Part shown: piece after piece, positions 1 to 7,570 of the stretch | Position numbering within the stretch: the first letter of the stretch is position 1 | Layout: each line of letters starts with the position of its first letter | Made by a program: the position numbers and the translations under genes | Source: Parabacteroides distasonis | GTDB lineage: Bacteria > Bacteroidota > Bacteroidia > Bacteroidales > Tannerellaceae | Assembly (NCBI GenBank): GCA_021531385.1 | Contig: JAFBIR010000020.1 | Location: 1-52,630 of the forward strand | Reading direction: 5' to 3' | Length of the DNA: 52,630 bases | The notes under the pieces: model-generated | Told to the model about the DNA's origin: nothing | Databases searched by the model: none | Seen by the model: the letters and a program-made list of their open reading frames with translations, nothing else

Positions 1-146
1 AAAGCAATAAAAATAGCGGTTATGCGAGAGAATAACATGAGGTCAAATGTCAGTCAAGACTTAGTGGGTTTTCGGACAGCCTCCCCCATGCGATAAAACT
101 GTTTTTATATCCCATAGCAATTGTTTGAGATACCTAAGAAGATGTT

Positions 147-230
147 CGTTCAAAACTTTTGAATGTCCGTTCAGTACTTTTGAACGTACGTTCCATGCTT
201 TTGAACGTGCATCCTAAACAATGGAACAAA
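147..230. repeat. 21-bp tandem repeat with internal dyads
   Basis: Three 21-bp units start at 147, 168 and 189; a degenerate fourth starts at 210. Each carries an inverted repeat of the form CGTTC-N9-GAACG (perfect in unit 2, one or two changes in units 1 and 3). The unit 2/3 junction forms the perfect palindrome GAACGTACGTTC. Dyads repeated once per two helical turns look like stacked operators. The array lies about 200 bp upstream of the toxin-antitoxin/polysaccharide operon. The rest of 1-429 shows no gene I can support. Confidence 0.75.
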
Positions 231-390
231 AAAATCATAAGGCTTCTTTGCCTTTTTCTATCCATAGCAGAGACATTCTCTATTCGGATAGAGCTCTTTT
301 TTATCATCCTGTTTTATCTCTCTTATCCCATTGTTTTGGCAGGCGACACCGTTTCTTACTCCTTTCATATCCTTAATGCCTGAAAATTAT

Positions 391-398
391 TACCTTTG
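391..398 (+). promoter_or_regulatory. Bacteroidetes -7 promoter element (TACCTTTG)
   Basis: TACCTTTG matches the Bacteroidetes -7 consensus TAnnTTTG and lies 31 bp before the ATG at 430. No good -33 TTTG is seen at the expected spacing, so this is a partial match. It would drive the toxin-antitoxin pair and probably the polysaccharide genes behind it. Confidence 0.55.
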
Positions 399-429
399 TT
401 CCCAAATAGAAACTTAGTGGAGGGACAAT

Positions 430-702
430 ATGGCAACTACATCTATATCATCACCATTGGAAGTGACTTTCGAGTTGAACGATCCATCCATCCTTGAAGA
501 TTTGAAAAGAACTTTGAAATTAATCAGAGGGGTTGGGAAGATCTCTGTGAAAGCGAGGAAGTCTGGTAAGGAACGTATGTATAATTATCCCAATGCGGAG
601 ACGGTTGAGGCAATTGCTGAAGCAAAGTCTGGCGGTTATGCCGGGACTATTGATATGACCAATTTTGATAGTTTCATGAATTCTATTAACGAAATTCCAT
701 GA
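430..702 (+). CDS. Antitoxin of a RelB/YafQ-type type II toxin-antitoxin pair
   Basis: This 90-residue protein is called an antitoxin mainly from position: it directly precedes a clear YafQ/RelE-fold toxin and its stop overlaps the toxin start (ATGA at 699-702). The N-terminal half (LEVTFELNDP.., residues 10-40) could form a strand-helix dimerisation unit. The C-terminal half is Gly/Asn/Asp-rich and would be the toxin-wrapping part. Such antitoxins usually bind their own promoter, and the -7 element at 391 would be the target. The sequence does not look like a textbook ribbon-helix-helix RelB, so the family is uncertain although the role is likely. Confidence 0.75.
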   Translation: MATTSISSPLEVTFELNDPSILEDLKRTLKLIRGVGKISVKARKSGKERMYNYPNAETVEAIAEAKSGGYAGTIDMTNFDSFMNSINEIP

Positions 703-965
703 AACAATTGCGTTATAGCTCAAAGGCCAAGAAGGATTTGAAACGTTATAGAAATGATCCTCAAAAGATGAGGAAACTCTATGATGTGCTAAGCTTATTA
801 ATACGAGGAGAAGTGTTACCTATGATTTACAGGCCCCATCCGTTAACAGGTGAGTTTAGAGGGTGCATGGAATGTCATGTTGAAAGTGATTTCCTGTTGA
901 TTTGGGTTGATGATGACTATATTGAGGTAGTTCGAATAGGTAGCCATTCTGAATTATTTCGATAA
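699..965 (+). CDS. YafQ-family mRNA interferase toxin
   Basis: This is an 88-residue RelE-superfamily toxin, a family that cuts mRNA on the ribosome. The YafQ signature is intact: HPLTGEFRG (His47), His60 and Asp64 in CHVESD, and a C-terminal RIGSHSELF with His83 and Phe87. The spacing agrees with the catalytic residues known for E. coli YafQ. All catalytic positions are present, so it should be active. The stop is only 6 nt before the next ATG (polysaccharide flippase), so toxin and flippase are probably on one transcript. This is an odd placement for a toxin-antitoxin pair. Confidence 0.88.
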   Translation: MKQLRYSSKAKKDLKRYRNDPQKMRKLYDVLSLLIRGEVLPMIYRPHPLTGEFRGCMECHVESDFLLIWVDDDYIEVVRIGSHSELFR

Positions 966-971
966 CTAACA

Positions 972-2423
972 ATGGCAGAACAATCATTAAAGGAGAAGAC
1001 AGCGAAGGGTCTCTTCTGGGGAGGTGTGAGCAATGGGGTGCAGCAGGCGTTGGCCTTGCTTTTTGGTATCTTTCTCTCCCGCATCCTCTCCCCTGGTGAT
1101 TATGGCATGGTAGGATTGTTGGCGATCTTTACAGGTATTGCCAACTCTTTGCAAGAGAGTGGTTTCTCAGCTGCTTTAACCAATAAGCAGGACATTACCC
1201 ATGAGGACTATAATTCCGTCTTCTGGTTCAACATCGTGGTTGGCATTGTGGTTTATGTGATCCTTTTCTTTTCAGCACCTTTAATCGCTGATTTCTTTGG
1301 GCAACCTGATCTGTTGTGGGTTTCTCGAATCACTTTCCTCAGTTTCTTGTTTTGTTGTTTTGGAACAGCACAAGCCGCCTATCTATTTAAGAACTTGATG
1401 GTTAAGGAAAGAGCTCAGATGGATATCCTTACGCTGCTCCTATCCAATGTGATTGCGCTGATTATGGCACTCAATGGCATGGCTTATTGGGGTATCGCAA
1501 TTCAAACCGCACTATTCGCAGCAATTGGTACCTTTTTCCGTTGGTATTATTCTCCTTGGCGACCCACATTCTCTTTTTCTTGGAAACCTTTGAGAGAGTT
1601 CTTTTCGTTTAGCCTGAAACTGCTGATGACCAACCTGTTCAATCAGTTTTCCGTGAATATCTTTTCGCTGTTGTTGGGCAAGTTTTTCACGGTTCAACAG
1701 GTGGGATACTATACGCAAGGCTCTAAATGGACGAATATGGGGGGAGGATTGATCAACGGCATGATCACGGGAGTCGCACAACCAGTCTTGGCACAAGTGG
1801 TGCATGATCGAGATCGTCAGCGTAACGTATTGCGGAAGATGATTCGTTTTACGGCCTTTGTCTCCTTTCCCTTGATGTTTGGTTTAGCGCTGGTAGCCGA
1901 TGAGTTCATAGTCATCACGGTGACGGACAAATGGTTGCCTTGTGTTCCTATCATGCGTTTGCTGTGTGTATGGGGTGCTTTTACCTCGATTTGTGAATTG
2001 TATAAGAATGTGGTGATCAGTCAAGGGAAATCGGACATCTATTTCTATGCCAACATAGTGTTCGGGATTGTGCAGCTGCTGGTGTTGGTGTTGACCTTGT
2101 CATTAGGTATCCTTTGGATGGTAGGGGTCTATGTAGTAGCCTATTTCTGCTGGCTTTTTGCTTGGCATTGCTTTGCCCATCGGATCTGTGGCATTCAGTT
2201 GCGAGATCTTTTGAAAGACATCTTGCCATATTTGTTTTTAACAGCTATTGCGATGGGTGCGGGTTGGTGGGTCGCCTATCCTTTGGAGTCTATCTATATG
2301 CGTTTTGTGGTCAAGGTGCTAGTTTCGGTCATAGTCTATCTGCTTATCCTATGGCAAAGTGGATCTGTAGCTTTCAGGGAAAGTGTAGAGTTTCTGCTGG
2401 GAAAGATGAATCGGTCCAGATGA
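972..2423 (+). CDS. Polysaccharide/O-antigen flippase (Wzx-type, PST/MOP superfamily)
   Basis: This 483-residue integral membrane protein has about 12-14 hydrophobic helices. Its N-terminus (KGLFWGGVSN.., SRILSPGDYGMVGL) is typical of the WzxC/TuaB branch of polysaccharide transporters. It should flip lipid-linked glycan units across the inner membrane. It starts the glycan part of the operon, followed by UDP-galactopyranose mutase and glycosyltransferases. The ATG is 6 nt after the toxin gene. Base composition is more AT-rich than the window's core genes, as is common in surface-polysaccharide loci that move by transfer. Whether the product is O-antigen or capsule cannot be told; no polymerase or chain-length gene is visible here. 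Confidence 0.9.
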   Translation: MAEQSLKEKTAKGLFWGGVSNGVQQALALLFGIFLSRILSPGDYGMVGLLAIFTGIANSLQESGFSAALTNKQDITHEDYNSVFWFNIVVGIVVYVILFFSAPLIADFFGQPDLLWVSRITFLSFLFCCFGTAQAAYLFKNLMVKERAQMDILTLLLSNVIALIMALNGMAYWGIAIQTALFAAIGTFFRWYYSPWRPTFSFSWKPLREFFSFSLKLLMTNLFNQFSVNIFSLLLGKFFTVQQVGYYTQGSKWTNMGGGLINGMITGVAQPVLAQVVHDRDRQRNVLRKMIRFTAFVSFPLMFGLALVADEFIVITVTDKWLPCVPIMRLLCVWGAFTSICELYKNVVISQGKSDIYFYANIVFGIVQLLVLVLTLSLGILWMVGVYVVAYFCWLFAWHCFAHRICGIQLRDLLKDILPYLFLTAIAMGAGWWVAYPLESIYMRFVVKVLVSVIVYLLILWQSGSVAFRESVEFLLGKMNRSR

Positions 2424-2476
2424 TTGGAGGAGGATTCGGAAATTCGAGTAACTTTGCGAGGGAAAAATGGAATGAC

Positions 2477-3604
2477 ATGCGATATGATTATTTGATAGTT
2501 GGTTCAGGACTTTATGGTGCGGCTGCTGCCTATTGTCTCCATCGGCTGGGGAAACGATGCTTAGTAATAGAGAAACGTCCCCACCTTGGAGGAAATCTCT
2601 ATTGCGAGAGTATAGAAGGCATCAATGTACATAAGTATGGAGCGCATATTTTTCATACGAACAGTAAGAAGATTTGGAATTTTGTGAATACGATTGTGGA
2701 GTTTAATCAGTTCACGAATGCTCCCTTGGCGAATTACAAGGGAAATCTGTATAATTTGCCTTTTAATATGAATACTTTTTGTCGGATCTGGGATGATGTG
2801 AAAACCCCCAAGGATGTAGAGAAAAGGATAGCAGAACAACAATCAGTGATAAAGAAGCAAATAGGAGATCGTGAACCTAAGAATTTAGAGGAGCAGGCCT
2901 TACTTTTGGTCGGGAATGACATCTATGAGCGATTGATTAAGGAATATACGGAGAAACAATGGGGACGTAAATGTACGGAATTGCCAGCTTTCATCATTAA
3001 GCGTTTGCCAATTCGTCTGACGTTCGATAACAACTATTTCAATGATCGGTATCAAGGCATTCCTATTGGCGGTTATAATCAATTGATTGATGGTTTTCTA
3101 AAAGATATTCCTTGTGAAGTGAACGTGGATTTCTTCCATTCAACCTATCATGATTGGCGGAATATCGCAAATAAGTTAATCTATACAGGTCCTTTGGATC
3201 AATACTTTGATTTTGCGTTGGGTAAATTAGATTGGCGCACGGTTTCTTTCCATACACGTGTGGAACCCATGCCAAATTACCAAGGGAATGCTGTGATTAA
3301 CTATACATCTCACGATGTGCCTTACACGCGCATTATTGAGCACAAACATTTTGAACGGTTTGGTACTGAGGTGTACGATCTGCCTACAACTGTGGTCAGT
3401 GAAGAATATCCAATGGAATACCAAGAAGGAATGGAACCTTATTATCCGATTAATGATGAGGATAATAATCGTTTAGCAGAACAATACAGACAACTTGCTG
3501 TTGCCGAGCAAGATGTTATCTTTGGTGGGCGTTTGGCTGAGTATCGCTATTATGATATGGCTCCGATTGTGGAGAAAGTACTAAATCAGTTTGGCTATGA
3601 ATAA
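2477..3604 (+). CDS. glf: UDP-galactopyranose mutase
   Basis: This is a 375-residue flavoenzyme interconverting UDP-galactopyranose and UDP-galactofuranose. The N-terminal FAD-binding Rossmann motif GSGLYGAAAAY is at residues 9-19. Typical family signatures follow (YGAHIFHT, YTEKQWG, RDNRYF-like DNNYFNDRYQGIPIGG, and NYTSHDVPYTRIIEHKHF). Length matches the usual 365-390. The open frame extends upstream to 2114 inside the flippase, but the family N-terminus MRYDYLIVGSG fixes the start at 2477. The 3' end overlaps the next gene by 8 nt. The enzyme predicts Galf in the glycan made by this cluster. Confidence 0.95.
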   Translation: MRYDYLIVGSGLYGAAAAYCLHRLGKRCLVIEKRPHLGGNLYCESIEGINVHKYGAHIFHTNSKKIWNFVNTIVEFNQFTNAPLANYKGNLYNLPFNMNTFCRIWDDVKTPKDVEKRIAEQQSVIKKQIGDREPKNLEEQALLLVGNDIYERLIKEYTEKQWGRKCTELPAFIIKRLPIRLTFDNNYFNDRYQGIPIGGYNQLIDGFLKDIPCEVNVDFFHSTYHDWRNIANKLIYTGPLDQYFDFALGKLDWRTVSFHTRVEPMPNYQGNAVINYTSHDVPYTRIIEHKHFERFGTEVYDLPTTVVSEEYPMEYQEGMEPYYPINDEDNNRLAEQYRQLAVAEQDVIFGGRLAEYRYYDMAPIVEKVLNQFGYE

Positions 3605-4616
3605 GTTGTTGAGTATATGTATCCCCTCCTATAACATGGAGTCTTTCCTTTCTCGTTGTGTCGATTCTTTGTTGATCCCTTCACTTGACCGATTGGAGAT
3701 TCTCATCGTGAACGATGGTAGCAAGGATCGTACCTTGGAGCTTGCCAAAGGGTATGAAGCAGCCCATCCAGGATCTGTCGTGGTGATCGATAAGCCCAAT
3801 GGACACTATGGATCCACGGTGAATGCAGCCCTACAGGTCGCTAAAGGTAAGTATTTTCGGATTCTTGATGCCGATGATTGGTTTGATTCGGAGGCATTGA
3901 AAGCTTTCTTAGCCGAATTGGAAACTTGTGAGGCTGATTGTGCTTTCACCAATTTTGTTGTTCATGACATGAATAAGCAACAGGTACGTTCCATTCGAGA
4001 GGAGCGTATTCCCTATGGTTCCCTTTTGTATTTGCGCCAATTCTCACTGCCTGATGTGGGTTTCAACATGCACCAGCTGACCTATCGCCTCTCCTTTCTG
4101 AGGGCTATTCACTATGTGCAGACGGAAGGAGTGTGCTACACGGACACGGAATACATCCTCTATCCTTTGAGCCAAGCAGAAACGTTTGAGGCTTTTGATC
4201 TCTCGCTCTATCAGTATTTCTTGGGTAGGGAAGAGCAATCCATGTCCTTGTCTTCCCTGAAGAAAAACATCTCGCATCGTTGGCCGATCGTGAATCGGAT
4301 GTTGGCGGATAGAAGCTATCTCTCAGGAAATCTTTTGGCAGTTCGTTTGCGTTCATCCATGTTGCAATCCTTGATCGGATCTATCTATGAGATGTATATC
4401 TGCTATGGGAACTATGACAAGGACTATGATCAACGCCTAAGAGAATTCCTGCGGGATCTGGCTCGAAGAGAACCGGAAACACATGCCAAGATGTTGCGTT
4501 TGAACAGACATGAGGTGATCTATTATGTGCGTTTTTGGTTGTGGTTGGGGCGTCTCTCTTTCCCATTGTGCCATTTTCTTTTCCGGTTGCGAGAAGGAAG
4601 CCGATGGAATTCCTGA
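3597..4616 (+). CDS. Family 2 glycosyltransferase
   Basis: This 339-residue protein has a GT-A fold at the N-terminus: LSICIPSYNMESFLSRCVDS, the nucleotide-binding ILIVNDGSKDRT, and the metal-binding ILDADDWFD. It should transfer a sugar from an NDP donor during repeat-unit assembly on the inner leaflet of the inner membrane. The C-terminal third (about 250-339) is helical, with a hydrophobic stretch at the end that may associate with the membrane. I chose the ATG at 3597, which overlaps the glf stop by 8 nt; a TTG two codons upstream is a less likely start. Donor and acceptor cannot be read from the sequence. Confidence 0.9.
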   Translation: MNKLLSICIPSYNMESFLSRCVDSLLIPSLDRLEILIVNDGSKDRTLELAKGYEAAHPGSVVVIDKPNGHYGSTVNAALQVAKGKYFRILDADDWFDSEALKAFLAELETCEADCAFTNFVVHDMNKQQVRSIREERIPYGSLLYLRQFSLPDVGFNMHQLTYRLSFLRAIHYVQTEGVCYTDTEYILYPLSQAETFEAFDLSLYQYFLGREEQSMSLSSLKKNISHRWPIVNRMLADRSYLSGNLLAVRLRSSMLQSLIGSIYEMYICYGNYDKDYDQRLREFLRDLARREPETHAKMLRLNRHEVIYYVRFWLWLGRLSFPLCHFLFRLREGSRWNS

Positions 4617-4650
4617 AAAGTATTGTTCACCCATTGAAGAAGCATCAAGT

Positions 4651-5556
4651 ATGGTTGTAGTCAAGTTGAGTGGAGGATTAGGAAATCAAATGTTGCAATA
4701 TTCCTTTGCGCTTTTTTTGAAGCATCTTGGGAAGGAGGTGGAGTTGGATCTGTCGCTCTATCAATATATCAATGAGCATAATGGTCCAGAGATTCTATCG
4801 TTGTTCCCGATTGAGCAATCGGTAGAACTAAGTCGTTCCTTGGCGAGTTTTCATACCCGTGAAAGACGTCTGAGATACTACACCGAGCTGGCACGACGTT
4901 ATCGATGCCTCCCGCTGTTGTCTCCTTGGAAGATGCGGCATCTCTTTCGGTTTCATTGCCGGAAATATAACTGGAAGGAGGTGGACTTGAATGTATATAC
5001 ACCCACTTTGGAGGAGATGGAGAAAATGGATCAATGCGTGGTTTCAGGTTGCCCGAATCCCTACTACTTGGATCGTATTGAGGATGCCGTTCGGCAGACT
5101 TTTGCTTGTCCGGGGTTTCCCTCAGTCTTCGATACTGTGCTGCTGGAGATGGGCGAGAGGGAGTCCGTGGCAGTTCATGTCCGCAGAGGGGATTATTTGA
5201 ACTTTAGTGGATTGTCTCTTCCGGACATCTACTATCAGGAGGCTTGCTCGATCATTGAGCAACATTGCCCGAAGGCTCACTTTTATGTGTTCTCTGAAGA
5301 TGTGAATTATGTGCAAGAGCTGTTCAAGGGACGTGAGGGTGTGACCTTCATGGAACCGAATCGAGGCGAGAAGAGTTATTTGGATCTTTTTTTGATGGCC
5401 CAATGTAAACATACGATCATAGCCAACAGCACGTTCTCTTGGTGGGCCGCTTGGCTGAATAGTCATCCTGACAAGCTGATCATCAAACCCCAGAAATGGT
5501 GGTATGACCGACAGTTCTCTTCTATCTCTAATTGTGATATAACTTTAAATTATTAA
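4651..5556 (+). CDS. GT11 alpha-1,2-fucosyltransferase
   Basis: This 301-residue glycosyltransferase of family 11 transfers fucose from GDP-fucose, usually in alpha-1,2 linkage to galactose. The N-terminal KLSGGLGNQMLQYSFA and the GDP-fucose-binding HVRRGDY (residues 176-182) are diagnostic. The C-terminal NSTFSWWAAWLN is the third family motif. The open frame runs back to 4525 inside the previous gene, but homology begins at MVVVKLSGG, giving 4651. Together with glf it suggests a fucosylated, galactofuranose-containing glycan, possibly a host H-antigen-like cap. GDP-fucose synthesis genes are not in this window. Confidence 0.93.
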   Translation: MVVVKLSGGLGNQMLQYSFALFLKHLGKEVELDLSLYQYINEHNGPEILSLFPIEQSVELSRSLASFHTRERRLRYYTELARRYRCLPLLSPWKMRHLFRFHCRKYNWKEVDLNVYTPTLEEMEKMDQCVVSGCPNPYYLDRIEDAVRQTFACPGFPSVFDTVLLEMGERESVAVHVRRGDYLNFSGLSLPDIYYQEACSIIEQHCPKAHFYVFSEDVNYVQELFKGREGVTFMEPNRGEKSYLDLFLMAQCKHTIIANSTFSWWAAWLNSHPDKLIIKPQKWWYDRQFSSISNCDITLNY

Positions 5557-5567
5557 AATATAGGGGA

Positions 5568-6551
5568 ATGGAAGAAGTCAAGCGAGTATCTGTGGTCATG
5601 TGTACCTACAATGGAGAACGATATTTGAGGGAACAATTAGACTCTATCGTTCAGCAAACCTATCCCATCTATGAGATGATCGTGCAAGATGATTGTTCTA
5701 CAGATGAGACGATGGTTATTGTGTGTGACTATGCCCGTCGCTATCCTTTCATAAAGGTTTTTCAAAATGAATTTTCTTTAGGAATCAATCAAAATTTTCT
5801 TACAGCTATACAGCATGCAACAGGAGATTTTATCGCACTATCTGATCAAGATGATGTTTGGGATTTTCACAAGATTGAGTGGCAATTAGCTTCTATGGGG
5901 GATGCTTTGCTATCCTGTGGTTTTTCTAAGCCATTTGTTTCGGGTCAAGACATTCAAGTCCATTTTGATGAACGAATACCGAATTTGAGGCCAGAGCGTT
6001 TGATCTATGCAAGTGCAGTGGCAGGACATACACAGATTCTGAGAAGAGATCTGTTGGGGAAAATTCCCAATCTCGATGAAGGTTTGAAAATATTCATGTA
6101 TGACCAGTTGTTTCAAGTGGTAGCGGCTTTATATGGTAGTATATCGTTTTGTGATCAAATCTTAGTGAATCAACGTCGTTATGCTACAGCTGCTACCTAT
6201 ACGAGACCAGTTGATTACCAAAAAACTGTATGGAATGGATTATGTACATTGCAGCGCACATGGACCCAATATAAAGTATTGAGAACGGCTATGCGGGTTC
6301 ATTTTGCGCAGATTTATAAGTTTCTGCTAACATTTCCTATGGAAGGAACCTGCAAGAATACCGTACAGCAAATGGCTTATTATCAGTCAAAAGAATCTTT
6401 GTCTGCTTTTTTTCGGTTGATATGTCTTTGTGTGAGGCTTCGTGATCGAATCTTTTATGTACCAGAGCATAATATGGTTGTTTCTCTATTGAGAGCTATT
6501 TTGTTTCCTATTACTTGTAGTGATTATTTTAGGTATTTAATCAAGAAATAG
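5568..6551 (+). CDS. Family 2 glycosyltransferase
   Basis: This 327-residue GT2 enzyme has VSVVMCTYNGERYLREQLDS at the N-terminus, the acidic IVQDDCSTDET, and the metal-binding IALSDQDDVW. The overall pattern matches the alpha-L-rhamnosyltransferase/Wbb-like branch found in O-antigen clusters, but the donor is not certain. AGGGG sits close before the ATG. This gene is the most AT-rich of the cluster, consistent with separate acquisition. It follows the fucosyltransferase after 11 nt and precedes the next transferase after 2 nt, so it is part of the same operon. Confidence 0.9.
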   Translation: MEEVKRVSVVMCTYNGERYLREQLDSIVQQTYPIYEMIVQDDCSTDETMVIVCDYARRYPFIKVFQNEFSLGINQNFLTAIQHATGDFIALSDQDDVWDFHKIEWQLASMGDALLSCGFSKPFVSGQDIQVHFDERIPNLRPERLIYASAVAGHTQILRRDLLGKIPNLDEGLKIFMYDQLFQVVAALYGSISFCDQILVNQRRYATAATYTRPVDYQKTVWNGLCTLQRTWTQYKVLRTAMRVHFAQIYKFLLTFPMEGTCKNTVQQMAYYQSKESLSAFFRLICLCVRLRDRIFYVPEHNMVVSLLRAILFPITCSDYFRYLIKK

Positions 6552-6553
6552 TT

Positions 6554-7411
6554 ATGGAATTTCGTCTGTTTTTAGATAAGGTAAAGTTGGCATTGACGAA
6601 AAGGGTGGTCAAGAAGAAGCAGAAGTGTTATGCGGATTGGGCGGCCAAGGGTTATGTCAATGAGCCGTTGGTGACGTTCATCATCCAGTCGCACAATAAG
6701 AGTTTGCAGGTGATGCATATCGTGGATAAACTGAGAAGCTATCCGAAGGCGGAGATTCTCGTGATCGATGACGGGTCGGAGTTGGTGCATCATGATCGGT
6801 TGAGTCGCTATCTGGTACGGGCGAATGAGTTTTTGGTTCGTGCCAATGATCTCTATGAGAATGTGATGTATGACAAGACTATCCGGATGGCAAATGGACG
6901 ATATATCGCCTTGATGCAGGATGATGATGATTTCAAGGATTTGACCTGGGTGGATCGGGCGATCCATCTGTTTGAGCAATATCCTCAGATGGCGATCTTG
7001 GGTGGAAAGGATGGCATGGATTTCGCTATCGATAAGCAACAAAAGAAGTTTGAGATCGTTCCCTATGCGGATGGGATATTAGCAGATTTCCGCTTTGTAG
7101 CTCATGTAGATCGGGCTCCTATGTGGATCAACAAGGCTCTTTTCATGGAAAAACTGAAGCATATTGATTTTAGTTTTGCCCCTTTCCAGTTCGATGACAT
7201 TGAGCTTTGCTTGCGAACTTGGTTAGAGGGGTATCAAGTGGGTTGGTACAAGACAGAGTTTTCCTCGTTGAGCGCAGGTGGTATGCGTATCTGGAACAAT
7301 GCGTTCACGGCCGAGCAATGTCAGAAGAATATCCAGCGACTCTATGAATTGTATGCGGATAACGGATTTGTGATTCATAATCGGATAGAATTATTAAAGG
7401 TTGAAAAATGA
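6554..7411 (+). CDS. Family 2 glycosyltransferase
   Basis: This 285-residue protein has a short basic N-terminus (about 30 residues, rich in Lys/Arg, possibly membrane-apposed) and then a GT-A core: LVTFIIQSHNKS, EILVIDDGSE, and ALMQDDDDFKD as the metal-binding acidic motif. A later FQFDDIELCLR resembles the acceptor-side ED-type motif of GT2 enzymes. It is the last gene of the polysaccharide run. About 150 bp without a strong terminator separate it from the next gene. Sugar specificity is unknown. Confidence 0.87.
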   Translation: MEFRLFLDKVKLALTKRVVKKKQKCYADWAAKGYVNEPLVTFIIQSHNKSLQVMHIVDKLRSYPKAEILVIDDGSELVHHDRLSRYLVRANEFLVRANDLYENVMYDKTIRMANGRYIALMQDDDDFKDLTWVDRAIHLFEQYPQMAILGGKDGMDFAIDKQQKKFEIVPYADGILADFRFVAHVDRAPMWINKALFMEKLKHIDFSFAPFQFDDIELCLRTWLEGYQVGWYKTEFSSLSAGGMRIWNNAFTAEQCQKNIQRLYELYADNGFVIHNRIELLKVEK

Positions 7412-7544
7412 TGAGAATAGGAATGCGGGATATTTATCGAATTTAGGTCGGTTTCTCGCAAAACCGGGTGGTGTATGAATGGATGTCTTCGTGTTTATTG
7501 CAATAAATAAGCGGGAAACGGCCGATCATCTGGTTGGGAATGTT

Positions 7545-7552
7545 TATCTTTG
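7545..7552 (+). promoter_or_regulatory. -7 promoter element (TATCTTTG)
   Basis: An exact TAnnTTTG match lies 18 bp before the ATG at 7571. It overlaps an in-frame TTG at 7550 and so argues against starting the Rpn gene there. No -33 TTTG is seen at the standard spacing. Confidence 0.6.
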
Positions 7553-7570
7553 CAGAAAACCTTAAAACGA

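Noticed and set aside
159-383. 74-residue open frame with hydrophobic segments
   Set aside because: It starts inside the 21-bp repeat (its MNVRSVLLNVRSMLLNV start is repeat translation), has no credible promoter or start context, and runs over the toxin-antitoxin promoter region. Likely spurious.
2114-2476. Extended N-terminus of UDP-galactopyranose mutase
   Set aside because: The extra 121 codons lie inside the flippase gene in another frame; the FAD motif sits at the correct distance from the ATG at 2477.
7440-7470. Terminator after the polysaccharide cluster
   Set aside because: CGGTTT/AAACCG forms a small hairpin but no T-tract follows, so it is not called.
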